DNA of 64,000 bases. Source: Stereocaulon alpinum (taxonomy: Eukaryota; Ascomycota; Lecanoromycetes; Lecanorales; Stereocaulaceae). The stretch is from the NCBI GenBank assembly GCA_018257865.1, contig JAEUBA010000006.1:62001-126000 (forward strand). The letters are read 5' to 3'. Positions 1 through 11,375 of this stretch are shown here, piece after piece. A program made the translations under genes and the position numbers. How positions within the stretch are numbered: position 1 is the stretch's first letter; every line of letters starts with the position of its first letter. The notes under the pieces were generated by a model. The model worked only from the letters and a program-made list of their open reading frames with translations. It made no database searches and was not told where the DNA came from.

Positions 1-489
1 AGCTAACTTACCAACATCGTGCATCCGTTGATTTGCTAGATAATCTGTCCTCCCTTTTGGTAAGTTTAACAACAACTGAGTACCGAGATGAATAACAGAA
101 ACAGTAATGGACTAAGTTTCGGGTGATGACGATCTGGCGACAAGTCCCGGGCTTTGTAAGCATTGTAAGCATAGCCATTGAGAGTAGAATTGGCACCTAA
201 TATATACAAAATATGCGATATTCGCGATCGACCTGGCTAAAAACTAATAATGACGTCGAAGGATCACGCGTTCGTCTCCATTCATAGACGTCGTATAAAG
301 TATTTGGCCCAGCTCTATTCCCTGGAAAACAAATTCTTAATCTTTCAATATACCTGGTCCCTGATTAGCATCTTGTATCCCCATCTGAGCCAGAAACTGC
401 TTACTCCACAAAAAAGACATGTAATCCACTAGCTACACCCAGTAACATCCCATAAGCCAATCCTGATCGCGCAAGGGTGACATCTTTTC
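1..489. other. No gene recognised
   Basis: Only short ORFs without family features occur on either strand. The right edge leads into a decayed dehydrogenase gene whose original start and first exon, if any, would lie here but cannot be placed. Confidence 0.5.
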
Positions 490-1417
490 AAGGTGATGAA
501 TCCACATCTACTGTCCACAACGAAACATACCCAGCCATCGACGCCGTCCACGCCAACCGCCAAGGCAAAAGTGTCTTCATCTGCGGCGGCTTCATGGGAA
601 TCGGTCGTGCCATCGCCATGTCCTTCGCAAAAGCCGGTGCTTGAAGCATTGCCATCGGTCCCCGCTCCGGTTTGGCTGCTACCGGAACGGCTATAGTGGA
701 TGCTGCAGCTGCTGACGAAGCAAAGTAAGCCCAAGGTACTGCAGATCAAGCTTGAAGTGATATAGTAAAAAAGCGTAGAGAGCACCGCAGTAGCCATAGA
801 GAAGTCATTCTGACGCCTCGACATTGTTATCCATAATTTTGGCATACTCGGTGAACCCGCCTTAGTAGGCGACAACGATGCCGACGACTTGTGGAACACT
901 TGGACTACAAATCTGCATGGATCGTACCTCGTTACTCGTGGGTCTCTTGCATTGGTACTTAAATGAGGCGACAAGTAAACCGTTAATGTCAGCAGCTTAT
1001 AAGCTTTGCTTAAAAGACATTGTCTAAGCGCCTATCAGGCGTCGGAGCTACCTTAGCTCTCCTACGCTTTGCGAAATTTGTTAGCGCCAAGTATGGTGAT
1101 AAAGGCGTCCTGCCGTTCTGTATGCATCCGGGCACTATCCCTGGAATGGATATTCTAAGCCCAGGCGGTATGCTGGAGGTTTTCAAACATGGTACATGCA
1201 TGTGTGACTGAGGTTTCGCAATATGCGCTGATATGCTGCTGTTGTATTTACTAAATCCGTGGAGTTGGCGGCGGTTAGTGTTATATATCTAAAGAAGGAG
1301 AAGCGTTATTGGCTGGCTGGGAGGTACGTTAGCTGTACTTAGGATATGGAGGAACTGATGGCCAAAAGGGATGAGATTGTTCAAGGCGATAAACTGAAGG
1401 TGGCACCAATACTGTGA
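490..1417 (+). pseudogene. Short-chain dehydrogenase/reductase (SDR) pseudogene
   Basis: Joining frames by eye recovers most of a fungal SDR. Around 555-640 there is a Rossmann-type segment (GKSVFICGGFMGIGRAIAMS). Around 817-965 the text reads DIVIHNFGILGE and later NLHGSYLVTRG, where SDRs carry the NNAG and N-[LV]-xG regions. At 1033-1047 YQASE stands where the catalytic YxxxK is expected, so the lysine is replaced by glutamate. The C-terminal block 1309-1417 (WLAGRYVSCT, then DMEELMAKRDEIV) is typical of the family. The gene is broken by TGA at 642-644, TAG at 1340-1342 where a tryptophan is usual, a TGA after about 960, and at least two frame changes near 718 and 1050. Two of the stops could be single C:G to T:A transitions, as expected from RIP or simple decay. 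It is an old inactive copy; the original substrate cannot be inferred. Confidence 0.8.
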
Positions 1418-1777
1418 GATACTTGCGACTTGAATGGTAAAGTCCTCGATAACGGATATAGCAGCCAATCAAGCTCAATCACTCCGTCCACTCATTCGTC
1501 ACCATTCCCATGAATTTGTTAAATTGTACATGATCTTGGAGCATCGAAGAAGCTTGGGGTCCAATTTGACTCGATTAGGTATCATCACTCATGTGTCTCG
1601 ATCCACCTGCTATCATACAGTGGATGTTCTCCGAATAAAGAAAGCGTCTCGCTAGGGAGTTGCGTGCTCACCCATTTCCATGACGTGATCAATTCGCTAG
1701 TATGTCGTACACATGATCGTACAAAGCTGTCTTTCACCTACGCCGCAGACATGAGTCGACACATGCTTTCGCAACTT
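1418..1777. other. No gene recognised
   Basis: Short spacer between the SDR pseudogene and the end of the next gene on the opposite strand. I see no supported coding or repeat feature. Confidence 0.5.
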
Positions 1778-2479
1778 CTACTTCTTCAATGGAGCTTTGG
1801 CCGGTGCCTTTGCCGGTGCTTTTGTAGACGATTGCGCGGGTTTAGCAGCAGGCGCTTTTGGCTTCGGTGGTGCACCGTTCTGTTCAGTCTTAGCTTGGGA
1901 TGATCTAGAAGGCGAAGCTTTTGGCTGTGGAGCTTTGGGCTGGGGCGCCTTTGCCTGTGAGAGATTGCTCGACCCATTCTTTCCATTCTTCGAAGGACCC
2001 AATTTCGGTGGTGGTCCGCGCTTCGCCCTCGCGGCCTTTTTACGCTCCAACTCTGCCTTCTGGGCTTGTAGCAATTGCTTCCTCTTCCATTGCAGCTCCT
2101 TCAATTGCTTCTCAGTAATCTGCCATACTACTGGATTGCGGAGGACTTTAGCTCGACGCGCTTGAGCTGCTTGAGGTGTTGGTGCTGCTTGGATGTATTT
2201 GATCTGAGGTTGGGTGAGTTGTTGTTGGATTTGGGGTACTGGTGCGCCTGATATGAATTTGTTTCCATCAAGAGTATCGGTAAATTGTTGTAGAGATTGG
2301 CCTTGGCTTGCAAGAGCGGTTACTAGCTATCGTCAGCTTCTGCCAGGCTTTCTATGCGATGGGCATGTTCGGAGGGACTTACACCCTTTGTTTACTGCTC
2401 CTGCTATGCTTTGAAAGGTGTCCTTGTTCGGCTGTACACCTAGCTCGAAGGAAAACAGTTGATTTGAGATAGCATCCAT
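1778..2479 (-). CDS. Hypothetical basic Ala/Lys/Pro-rich protein
   Basis: Two-exon model: exon 1 2383-2479, a 60-bp intron 2323-2382 (GTAAGT donor, CTGAC branch region, CTAG acceptor), exon 2 1778-2322; 213 residues. No family is recognised. The first 32 residues (MDAISNQLFSFELGVQ...) are ordinary sequence. A Gln-rich linker follows, then a charged helix-prone stretch around residues 105-145 with the motif WQITEKQLKEL followed by a Lys/Arg/Gln run that could form a coiled coil. The last 65 residues are low complexity with repeated KAPQP and KAPA units ending in LKK. Composition suggests a disordered nucleic-acid-binding or ribosome-associated protein, but that is only inference. The start is the first ATG of the open exon; an upstream exon cannot be excluded. 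A 122-codon ORF on the other strand (1797-2165) is an antisense shadow. Confidence 0.6.
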
Positions 2480-5400
2480 TATTCTTTGCATGTGGTAAAG
2501 GGGGGGTTACTTGTGGTTGAGAGTAGTCGTGTGAGGGAAGATTGGGGAAAGTGACTTGAGGCTGGGGAAGCTGTCTCGGCTGTGATGTCAGTTTCGTGGC
2601 GTAAAACAAGAAACCTTGACGCGCAACGTCGGCACTTATGCGGATGGGGCTAGCGTACTCTGTAGCTTGCGCTGTTATCTCGCCGCCGTCGTCCCCTGAA
2701 TGCCTGTCACAATAGTGACAGTATATGATCCTTGAAGGATCTGAAATGGGGACTTAGTAGCTTCGCTGACCATTGCTGAATTGCTAGAAGTTAGCCTCCG
2801 AACTGGGGTTTCAGTCATTTCACAGCATTGATGTTCGGGAGGAAGTTGGTGACGACCTACCTTACTTACATCCGTAGTACGAAAAGCGGGAAAGAATCAG
2901 AGGCCATTGGTCCAACTTGTCGGTCTTCACTACAATCCCACCAAAGACTAGGTATGTCTCGATGTGTTTCCTAACGGTAATGATGCATGGAAGCTCAGAC
3001 TGTAGCAGCCTACAATGCGCAAAGGACCGAGTTGCACATCTGATTGGCTTCGACCTGAGTGTTGCGAGCCTCAATTGAGGACCGAATGCTCTCGATTTGT
3101 CCTGCTGCCGATCGTGCTGTTGGGGAGTGTCACTGCAAAACGTAGTCGAAGAACTGCATTTGCCTTTTTCGCGAGCCACACATTCTACTTTTGCAAGATT
3201 TTGTCTTTTGTACGTCTTAAAGTTTTCTCGCTGGAACAGAAACGGCTCTACCCCATTGGTGCCGCTCGGAACGACCAGGATTGTACCATTCCTCTTAATG
3301 TGCAACGGTTGGGGGTAATCATAGAAGGGATCAAAAGCTTGATGTTCTACCTAGAGCTCTCTACCCTATTTAAGGCTATTCTAGGATAAAGGAAAGTCTT
3401 AGAATAAAGGACTGTTTGACAATCTGTTTGCGTATAACAGCAAACGGTGTATACTACAAACAGTTAGAGGTTCTTTGAGTCCTGCATTCCAACAACTTGC
3501 TGCATTACGGACCTGTTTATGAGAGCCTGTCCGGGCGCCCGTGTGGTTCGTGCCGAGGTACACTCTTTGCTCTGTGCGATTTGATTGGCTCCTTGGACTA
3601 CATTCGATCGAATAGGCAAGTGATAGCCCTCATCTAGACACAACGACGTCTTTTTGGGCTCGTTCGGATTATAATCCCCTTGTGTCAATGCTTCAGATCA
3701 TGCACAATGATGCTCTATGACCGCCTTTAACGGGCGTCCGTGTCATACACCTCATTTCAGGCGGCGTCAGCGCTCTGAACTGGGTTGTGCACGAGCACGA
3801 AGGTATCAGTTGGCTTTGCATTGTGGGAAACTTTCCTTATTGCGAGACTCTTTGGCTGAGCCATAGTGGTAACAAGTCGTCCATAGTATTCGTTATGCCT
3901 TGTGGATGAGTCTAAGTGTTGTTGCGTTATGGAGATGCTCAAGAAAAGCTCACACAACGATCCCAGCGAGTTGTAGGGTTATGCCTGCCTGTGGTTGGTG
4001 GAGCCAGGGAAACAATCACCATCCATGACGCTTGGCTTCCCGTAGGGCTAAGGGGGTTCAGTGAGCAACAGCACAGCCACCTCAATTGTCCCAGCAGTTC
4101 ATCACAGCCTCGTGGCCATCGCGTATGCTTAATTATCTCCTCGCAACGGACCGTACCCGACAACAGAAACTGCATACCTGGCCTCACCTCGTGGAGCCTG
4201 GCATTGAATACCGCCACGCGTTGGCCTAGTGCCCGCTGTCAAGATCAGCATGAGTCTAACGATCTGCTGGGAATCTTAGCACACTCTGCTCACAAGTTGG
4301 TTGCATTAGCGCTGCGGAGAAGGATCTCCTGGTTTTACGGCTATGACTGCATACCCGAGTCACATTACATAACGGTTATCTCACACTGCATAAGGACACT
4401 GGAGACTAAATCCAACAACATCTCAAATTCACCGGTGATGACTCCGAAGCCTTACACAGGGTAAGAAAAACCCGCTATTTTCCTGACATTATGCTGAGAA
4501 TTGCATTGGCCAGTGTCTGCTAAACTCTCATAAGTCAATGACTTATACTTAAGGGTCAATCCTCATGGTGCGCTCGAAGCATCGTTGGAGACACTGTGTT
4601 TTAATAGTAGGACACTCAAAGATTTCTAATTGATCTATACTATAACACATGATTGCTTTTTTCATTCACATATCTGTGACATGCACCATGCCGTTACGAC
4701 ACTCGTATTGACGAATCAGACGATGGACCCCTCTCTGCACTACCAGACTGGCCCTGTGAATGTTCTGGCCACCCTCCATTTCGGTCCCTTACCGTTGTCC
4801 GACCATCCGTCTTCTGCCAGATCGCTTGTCTAGTGTCTACACTTTCCCGCTGGACCTCCGTACCCCTGGCTCGCTCTTATGTCTGGCACAAGTTATCACT
4901 CCAGAGGAAGTTCTCACTCGAGGAGGTTGATACCTAACATTACTCAACTCTCTACGGCGAACCTCTACAACCTGCTAAGGTAACATCTCTCCTTCTCGCT
5001 TACCCAAGCTCCCCCACTAAACAATCTTTCTTACGTTCTGGCCTGAACATAGAGTATAACCTAGGAAATTGTGATTGACAGCCCCTCCACGGCATCAACA
5101 ACACCTTTCGATCAGTATCCCGTCATCCATTTGCCCCGCGTCATTTGATCCTTCCGTCCTCTCCCATGTCTTCAAATCCAGTCTCACTCCAGAGGAAGCA
5201 CCTGAGACTTGTCAATTCACGAACAACATCGGGCACGATTGCTGACTCTTCGCTATAAGATATGCATCCCGGAATCCTCAAATACACTTCTACGAGCTTC
5301 TCAAGCAGTTCAGATGGGACTATAACCTTGACCAGCCGGAATTTTCGTCTCTGGTACGAACTTGGCAGACACTGTCGACCTGCCTTCAGCGGTTGCGATT

Positions 5401-5880
5401 GAGGCCATTATTATCGTTGACTGTCAAGTGGTATGACGCTATCAAGGCCATCACAAAAAGTCTTTGATGTCATGTTAACCACTACAATGTCGAATGGAAT
5501 TGGATGGTACCGGAAATGGGAATGAAGACTACCCTTTGCAGCCTAGCAGAAAGTTTCGATCTACACCGCTAACGCTTGGGGCAGCATACCGGTCATAGTC
5601 ATACCCGACCCTGGCCAAAGTTGGACAGTCACCTATTATGTTCAGAATCAAAGGCTCAAAGGCTTATGAAGATCCTGGATCTACATGGGCTTGAGGGTAG
5701 CTACAGGGCACATGGCAGGAATAAGTGCGGGAGGTAAGGCAATGGATCACAGTATGGAATCGAGATGATTTGCAAAAATGCGGTTTGTGTTTTAACCAAG
5801 CAATGCACTATTCATGTCTTCCTCGGGATCCAAGTTTCAAATAAATCAAACATCGTTATATCAACAGGTAGCAGCAACAC
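2480..5880. other. 3.4 kb gene-poor stretch
   Basis: Many short overlapping ORFs lie on both strands (longest about 180 codons, 3916-4464), but none shows a recognisable motif, low-complexity-free conserved block or good splice continuation. The region may be decayed transposon or gene material; I cannot identify terminal repeats. Two small palindromes are listed separately. Confidence 0.5.
2704..2741. repeat. Two adjacent small palindromes
   Basis: CTGTCAC at 2704-2710 and GTGACAG at 2715-2721 form a perfect 7-bp inverted repeat with a 4-nt loop. After 5 nt, GATCCTTGAAGGATC at 2727-2741 is a second perfect palindrome (7-bp arms, 1-nt centre). They lie about 225 bp upstream of the start of the basic protein gene and could be protein-binding sites or chance. 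Confidence 0.6.
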
Positions 5881-7524
5881 TCAAACACCAACAGCCGCCT
5901 TCTCATCTTCATCCAACATAGTAACCTTACAACTAACCCCATCCCTCGGCCTCAACACCAACCGCCACATCTTCCACATCTCCGGATTGTCAACGTTCAA
6001 GTCACGCTCAAATCGATACATACTCAACAAACAAATGACAAGACACTTCATCTCGGTCTCGGCAAACTTCTTCCCAATGCAACCCCTTGGTCCTTGCAAG
6101 AATGTCATGAAAGCGTTCGTGGTATGGTCAGCAGGGAGATTGTCCCATCGATCCGGGTCGAATACATCAGCGTTATCACCCCAGAAAGACGGCAAGCGAT
6201 GGATAGCGTTGGCATGGATGTAGACGGTAGTCTTCGCGGGGACGTCGTACCCACCAAGGCGGTCGTCGGCAATGGTTTCGCGAACGGTCATGGGGATAGG
6301 GGGAATATAGCGGAGGGATTCGCGGCAGACATTGTCGAGGTAGTGGAGATTATCGGCGTCAAGCTTGGAGAGGCGGTCGACATCGTTTCGAGTCATGGGG
6401 TCAAAGAGGAAGGAGTAATGCTCTTTGATTTCTTCCCGGACGCGTTCTTGGATCTCTGGGTGTGTAGAGAGCAGATGTATGGTCCAAGCGACGCCGGTGG
6501 CGGTCGTGTCATGGCCTGCGCCGAGGAAGGTCATAACTTGATCGCGCATAGTGTCAAAGGAGAGCGTGGTTTCGCCGGCAGCTTCCATGCGCATATTATC
6601 CTTGACGATCAAGGCGATGATGTCTTTGTCCTTCGCATGGGTCTTTTGGTGCTTCTGCCTTACAATTTCTGTTGCTTTGCTCATGATAATCCGTCGACTC
6701 TGTAAGATATCGCGATTCATTTTCGCTGGTAGGTATTTTGTTAGTGGGATGAAAGCTGCGAGCCCGTGTAGCATTCGAGAGGTGATATCGAAGGCGAAGA
6801 CGAGGCGGTAGGCTTCGCGAATGGGGGTCTCGGGGTGCTCGAGGGAGTCGAGGTCGGTACCGAAGCCAGCTTCACCAATTATGTCAAGGGTGGTACGGTT
6901 CAACCATTCGAGGACCTCAATGGACATGCTCTTAGTTTTCGCAACTAGCATGTCACGCTCCCAGAGCTTGGAGAGGAGTAATGATTTGCGCCAAAAGATG
7001 GGAGTGAGAGCTTTGATGGATTGGATTGAGAAGCCCGGGGAGAGTGCCTTTCGTTGTATCTTGTGAGGGTTCCCTTCGGCAAGAAGAACACCTTCGCCAA
7101 GGACTCGAACCATCCATTGCTTCGCACGATCCGGCTTGGGGTAGTTGTATGGGTTCTTAATGCACATGTGGTTGAGAGCGTCGTCGTCGGCGATTGAGAG
7201 ACGTTCTGCGCCAAATGGGAAGAAATACCTCACAATTGGCCCGTATTTCTGATGCCATTCTCGGTTGGGAGTCCCGACCTCGGTGCTGATGATGGTGAAG
7301 AATTGGCCCCAAAGAGGGAAACCTGGGACTGTTGGGACTTTGCGGAGAGTGGAAATGTAGAATGGGAAGACATAGGACCAGTACACGAGGTAGATGAGCA
7401 TGCTGATACTGAATAAATAGGCAAAGACATTGCCAGCTGGTAAATCTGCAAATTTCTGAGCAGCCACCGCTGCTCCCCCAGACACGAGGAGCATCGGCAG
7501 GACTTCCACTTTAATGATGCCCAT
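5881..7524 (-). CDS. Cytochrome P450 monooxygenase
   Basis: Intronless, 547 residues. The N-terminus has hydrophobic membrane segments (about residues 5-25 and 30-55), then a proline-rich hinge (VPTVPGFPLWG), as in ER-anchored microsomal P450s. The I-helix oxygen-activation motif AGHDTT, the K-helix ExxR (RESLRY context), the FDPDRW region and the heme loop FLQGPRGCIG (residues 475-484, axial Cys 482) are all present, so the enzyme should be active. It resembles fungal group-II/CYP4-clan-like P450s, but I cannot name its CYP family or substrate. It is in the same orientation as the elongase gene 1.8 kb away and near a thioesterase, an exporter and a second P450, which makes an acyl or lipid substrate possible. 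A 203-codon ORF on the opposite strand is an antisense shadow. Confidence 0.93.
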   Translation of the reverse strand: MGIIKVEVLPMLLVSGGAAVAAQKFADLPAGNVFAYLFSISMLIYLVYWSYVFPFYISTLRKVPTVPGFPLWGQFFTIISTEVGTPNREWHQKYGPIVRYFFPFGAERLSIADDDALNHMCIKNPYNYPKPDRAKQWMVRVLGEGVLLAEGNPHKIQRKALSPGFSIQSIKALTPIFWRKSLLLSKLWERDMLVAKTKSMSIEVLEWLNRTTLDIIGEAGFGTDLDSLEHPETPIREAYRLVFAFDITSRMLHGLAAFIPLTKYLPAKMNRDILQSRRIIMSKATEIVRQKHQKTHAKDKDIIALIVKDNMRMEAAGETTLSFDTMRDQVMTFLGAGHDTTATGVAWTIHLLSTHPEIQERVREEIKEHYSFLFDPMTRNDVDRLSKLDADNLHYLDNVCRESLRYIPPIPMTVRETIADDRLGGYDVPAKTTVYIHANAIHRLPSFWGDNADVFDPDRWDNLPADHTTNAFMTFLQGPRGCIGKKFAETEMKCLVICLLSMYRFERDLNVDNPEMWKMWRLVLRPRDGVSCKVTMLDEDEKAAVGV

Positions 7525-9283
7525 GCTGGCAGTGGTGAGCTACAAATGTGGAGCCTTTGGGTAGAGCTTCAAGAAGAATATGGATGATAGAAGTTGCGAG
7601 TAGTAAAGACTATGGGATGTGCTGCTATAAAGGGAGGACAAGTGAGAATGGCTTGCTCCGAGCTCGATGGAAAAAACGCCGCTGACCACGAACAGGCAGT
7701 CCAGTGGCAGAGATTGGATGCTCACTTTCCACGCCCCACGACGGAAGGAGAGACATTGAGCTGTTGGGAAACACGTCATTGCCGACCAGATGCACCAGGA
7801 CGCCAAAAACGCCATACAGATTCGTATATATTACAGTGTCAATACGGCATACGGATTCGGGCTGGTGGAAAATGCGATCTTCAAGTGGACTCACCGCTTC
7901 GAGCCATACACGGTCGGAGATGACAACAGACAAGGTAGTGCACAGGCTAATCCGGCATTGCCGCATTCTCAAGCACAGGCTACGAAGCTTGGACGGCAGG
8001 GTATCAGCAAGGTGGCACAACGACATTGGCGCTGATGACGAGCGTCTAGGCCGAAACCATGGAAGCCACTGCATCATGCCCATGCGATGCATGCAGATGC
8101 GGACATGCAAAGGATGAGAGATAATTTGGTAGGTTTGAGGTGAGCGTTAGCGTTACATTAGGGGTGATACAAGACGACTGTGATACCCCTGTCGGTACCA
8201 GGCTGATCTGCATATCGGGCTAAAATCTTACAGTTGTGAGCTAAACCGGATTCCTCATCGCTCGTGGCGCCGAACGCCCCGGTCGATAAGCCTTGAGGCG
8301 GGAGGATTATCGGAGGGTCTTTTACCTCATGAATAATGTATTCGCTTGAACTCGGTGACAATGTCGACGCAGTCAAGGAGGGGCAGGATTCGCAGACGTG
8401 GTCTCAAGAGTCAAGCATGAGAGGGGGTTATCCCATGCGGACACAGCGTGTCCGGGCCTAGAGAGTCTTTGTTGTTGGAGGCAGTGGGCTCGCAAAATGC
8501 CTGGATCGCTTGAATCCCCTGAATCCCCATGAAATGCGTGCGTGACGCACTGCACGAATTGCAAGTGAGCCGGATAAGTACGTCAAACGGGCAGCTTTAC
8601 CGCTTTGGGCGACAAGGGTGGTGCGCATGCTTTCGCATTCGGGGAGATACTTTTAGTCTTGTGACAATGTGTGGCTATGGAAGAGGATAAGTCGGCGAGA
8701 TTATGCAGGTAGCCGACACGCAACACTCGCATGGAATATGCCGGTCGATCGGCGAGTCGAAAAAGGGGGCCAGGTAGGGCAAGGACGTTGCGATCAACGA
8801 TTTGGAATACAGCTTAGAGTATGGTGAAGTGCCGATGGGAGTTGTTACCGTCTCTATCATTGGAACAGAGTACGGTTGAGATAAAGTAGCATCCTTGATC
8901 TACGGCTAACATTGACCATTGACGGCATCCAGCGGAAGCGTAGCCAGCGTAACCAAGGGAGCGGCGCCTTAACGGGATAGCTCCTTGGCAACAGCTCCAT
9001 TCATCGGATTCAGGCAAATATGGCTGTCTTAAACTTTGAACGCTAACTTGCTTGGGATAGGTTGGATATACTATTGCCGCAGCGCGACGATTGGTTGCAA
9101 AGATCATGACACCAAATGACTGGAGAACACCTGCATAAGTGCTTTGTTTGGTCTTTCCACACAGATTCATCACCGCTATCGTCAATGTACAAAATTCCCC
9201 GTCTGCAAACAGAGACCAGCTGTGCGCCCCCAAATGAATCATAATTTCCCACTTGCATTCATTGACGCATGAGTGCTGCATAC
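7525..9283. other. Intergenic, no gene recognised
   Basis: 1.76 kb upstream of the P450 and downstream of the elongase. Scattered ORFs of 60-160 codons on both strands overlap each other and show no family features. It probably holds the P450 promoter; no specific motif is supported. Confidence 0.5.
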
Positions 9284-10512
9284 TCAAACCTTCCTACCAC
9301 TGCTCGTCAGGTGTAAATCGTGCGCAATCGTCGTCCCTGCAGCCTTCATCAGACCTTCCGCCGCATGCAAGGCGTCTGCTGCGGTTTCAGTAGTCTCTGA
9401 CATGGTGGGCATCTTCTTGGTCTCGAGCTCGTGAACTGCACTCTTTGGAATACTCGTGCTCATTGCCTTGGTTGATCGCTTATCTTTCCTGCTGGCCTTC
9501 TTGTACGTTGCCGCATAGAAGGAGATGAAGAGCACCAGATAAGAGCTCAACGTTGCACATCCGGTGAATGCTGCAAATTCTTCACCACCACACTTGCCGA
9601 CATGTGGGAAGGATGGGAAGTACACGCTAGCCGCATAGTTGTAAGTAGCATAGTATACGAAGCCTGTACCCTGCATTAGCCTAATTCAAGGCGATAAGGG
9701 GCTTTTAATCTTACCAAGATCAATCACGAATTGAGCAATTTGGAGTCTGGTGATCCACTCTTTCCACCAAATCTTGATGCCTCGTGCGGCTTGGAAGTAA
9801 TACCAGTACATGACCACATGCACGGTCAGGTTCAACGTGATAGGGACCCATGACACTGGAGTGTGTCCAATCAACTGAGTGTAACAGAGGAATGCAGTTG
9901 CCCCGTGGTGGTAGCAGTGAAGGAAAGCTGTAAGATGTTAGCTGCGGTTGAATGACAAATAACTACGAAGTCACACACTAAGTGGCTTCTTCTTGAGTAC
10001 GAGGAAGACGGTGTCGAGAAGCTCAAGGTACTTAGTAAGATAGTTGAGCTGGATTTTCGTCAGTGAATGCTCGTGATGTCATGGATTCTGCATGTGCCCA
10101 CGTAGTATAAGGTAACCAATGGTCCAGTCCAACCCCCAATGTCACAGATGGTGAAGAAAATACCATGCTTCCAGATCGTGGGTGCAAGCTGCTCGACAAA
10201 GAGTACCAGAAGCGCACCCGAAATGGCGGTCAAATAGAAGTTGTGAATGAGGAAGAGATCGTTCAGCTTAAAAGCAGGTCTTGTTCTCATCAACTCCCTA
10301 CCTCCAAGCACAATGGTGTAGTAGGAAAGCAGGACTGCTGCGGTTGCTTTGAGCGTCAACATAGGAGTTGCCCCGGGGGTAATGTCCAGTTTGTCGGCTG
10401 GATATCCCATGGCAGAGGTCCATATTCGGTCGAAAACTCGCCATGGGGAGAGGTCGCCAAGTTGCACTGACTTGGCATCGAGAGAGGTTTGGGGTCCGTA
10501 GCTGTAAGACAT
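9284..10512 (-). CDS. ELO-family fatty acid elongase (3-ketoacyl-CoA synthase)
   Basis: Four exons: 10102-10512, 9979-10048, 9715-9927, 9284-9663, with introns of 53, 51 and 51 bp; 357 residues. The spliced protein restores LNYLTKYLELLDTVFLVL, the histidine box HCYHH at residues 164-168 followed by GATAFLCYTQ, and QFVIDLGFVYYA, all hallmarks of GNS1/SUR4 elongases. These ER membrane enzymes condense malonyl-CoA with acyl-CoA in very-long-chain fatty acid synthesis. About seven hydrophobic segments are visible. The start at MSYSYGPQT was preferred over a non-conserved upstream ATG at 10638 that adds 42 residues. The C-terminal 90 residues after the last membrane segment are polar and rich in Lys, Thr and Ala. 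The substrate chain length cannot be read from the sequence. The first intron has a weaker GTGGGC donor. Confidence 0.93.
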
Positions 10513-11227
10513 TGTTGCTCGAGGAATAGACAGTAGCTTGCGGATTGCAGTTAAAGTCGATGGGTTGAGAAAAAGTGAACAGATCCTGGGTGGGCAGCTC
10601 TTAAAGATAAATACTCGCTGGGAAGCAAGTCCGCTCAAGCATCAGTGGCGCCTTGCCAGGTCAACAGAGTGGGGTAGAGCGGATGAGCTATCAGGGACCT
10701 TGACGCTGTTGTTGGTGATCATGAGAGAGGTGGCTTTGATTGCAGCACGGCGAGTTTATGGGTGTACATCAGTCTAAACGGGTGCCGTCGGGCTTGGAGC
10801 TTATACGTGGATGTGGAAGCCATCCGCTGATCTATCAGACAAGGGCATTATGCTCGTTGGACCCAAGAGCTCAGATCTAGAAGGTCCACCTGAAACCTGA
10901 TCCTCAACTCAATTGAGGGAATGGCGTCCGATCCCTACCGCAAGGGGTTCAGGTAATTAAAGTATGACGGCAATGGCTGACCGGCAGGGTTGAGGTCTGG
11001 TGCAAACATCCATCGTGCATCAAGACTAGCATTCGGTAGATATTCGACCTGTCAATGACGCATTTGCAAGGAGTGGACTGCATGAACGGGTCGCTAGTAT
11101 GAAAGCCAAGTACCGGTGGGTGTTTGTTGGTAACGAGAGTGCATAGCAGATATGCAGGCCTCTTCGCTACCAAGGCATTGCCATTGGCTCTGATGTTGCA
11201 GACTAAGCAAGGGAGCTGGAGTCTGGT

Positions 11228-11375
11228 AGAAGACGGAAGACGGAAGACGGAATACCCAAGGCAAAGGAAAAAGCGGGTCTGTAAAATCGTAAAATCGTAA
11301 AATCGTAAAATCAAGAAAGCTTGGAAACTCTGCCAAATATTGTCTGTATCCCGGTAAACGTAACGTAACGTAACG
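11228..11375. repeat. Cluster of three short tandem repeats
   Basis: Within 150 bp there are about three copies of a 7-mer GGAAGAC (11229-11252), four exact copies of the 8-mer GTAAAATC (11281-11312) and three copies of the 5-mer CGTAA (11359-11375). The three units are unrelated, which suggests local replication slippage rather than one family. Confidence 0.85.

Noticed and set aside
429..974. 181-codon minus-strand ORF
   Set aside because: Antisense to the SDR pseudogene, whose plus-strand frames carry recognisable family blocks; no motif of its own.
2862..3389. Overlapping ORFs of 147 (minus) and 124 (plus) codons
   Set aside because: Mutually antisense, no motif, no splice partner.
3916..4464. 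182-codon plus-strand ORF
   Set aside because: No ATG-proximal context, no motif; a 92-codon antisense ORF overlaps it, so chance openness is likely.
6094..6705. 203-codon plus-strand ORF
   Set aside because: Antisense shadow of the P450 coding region.
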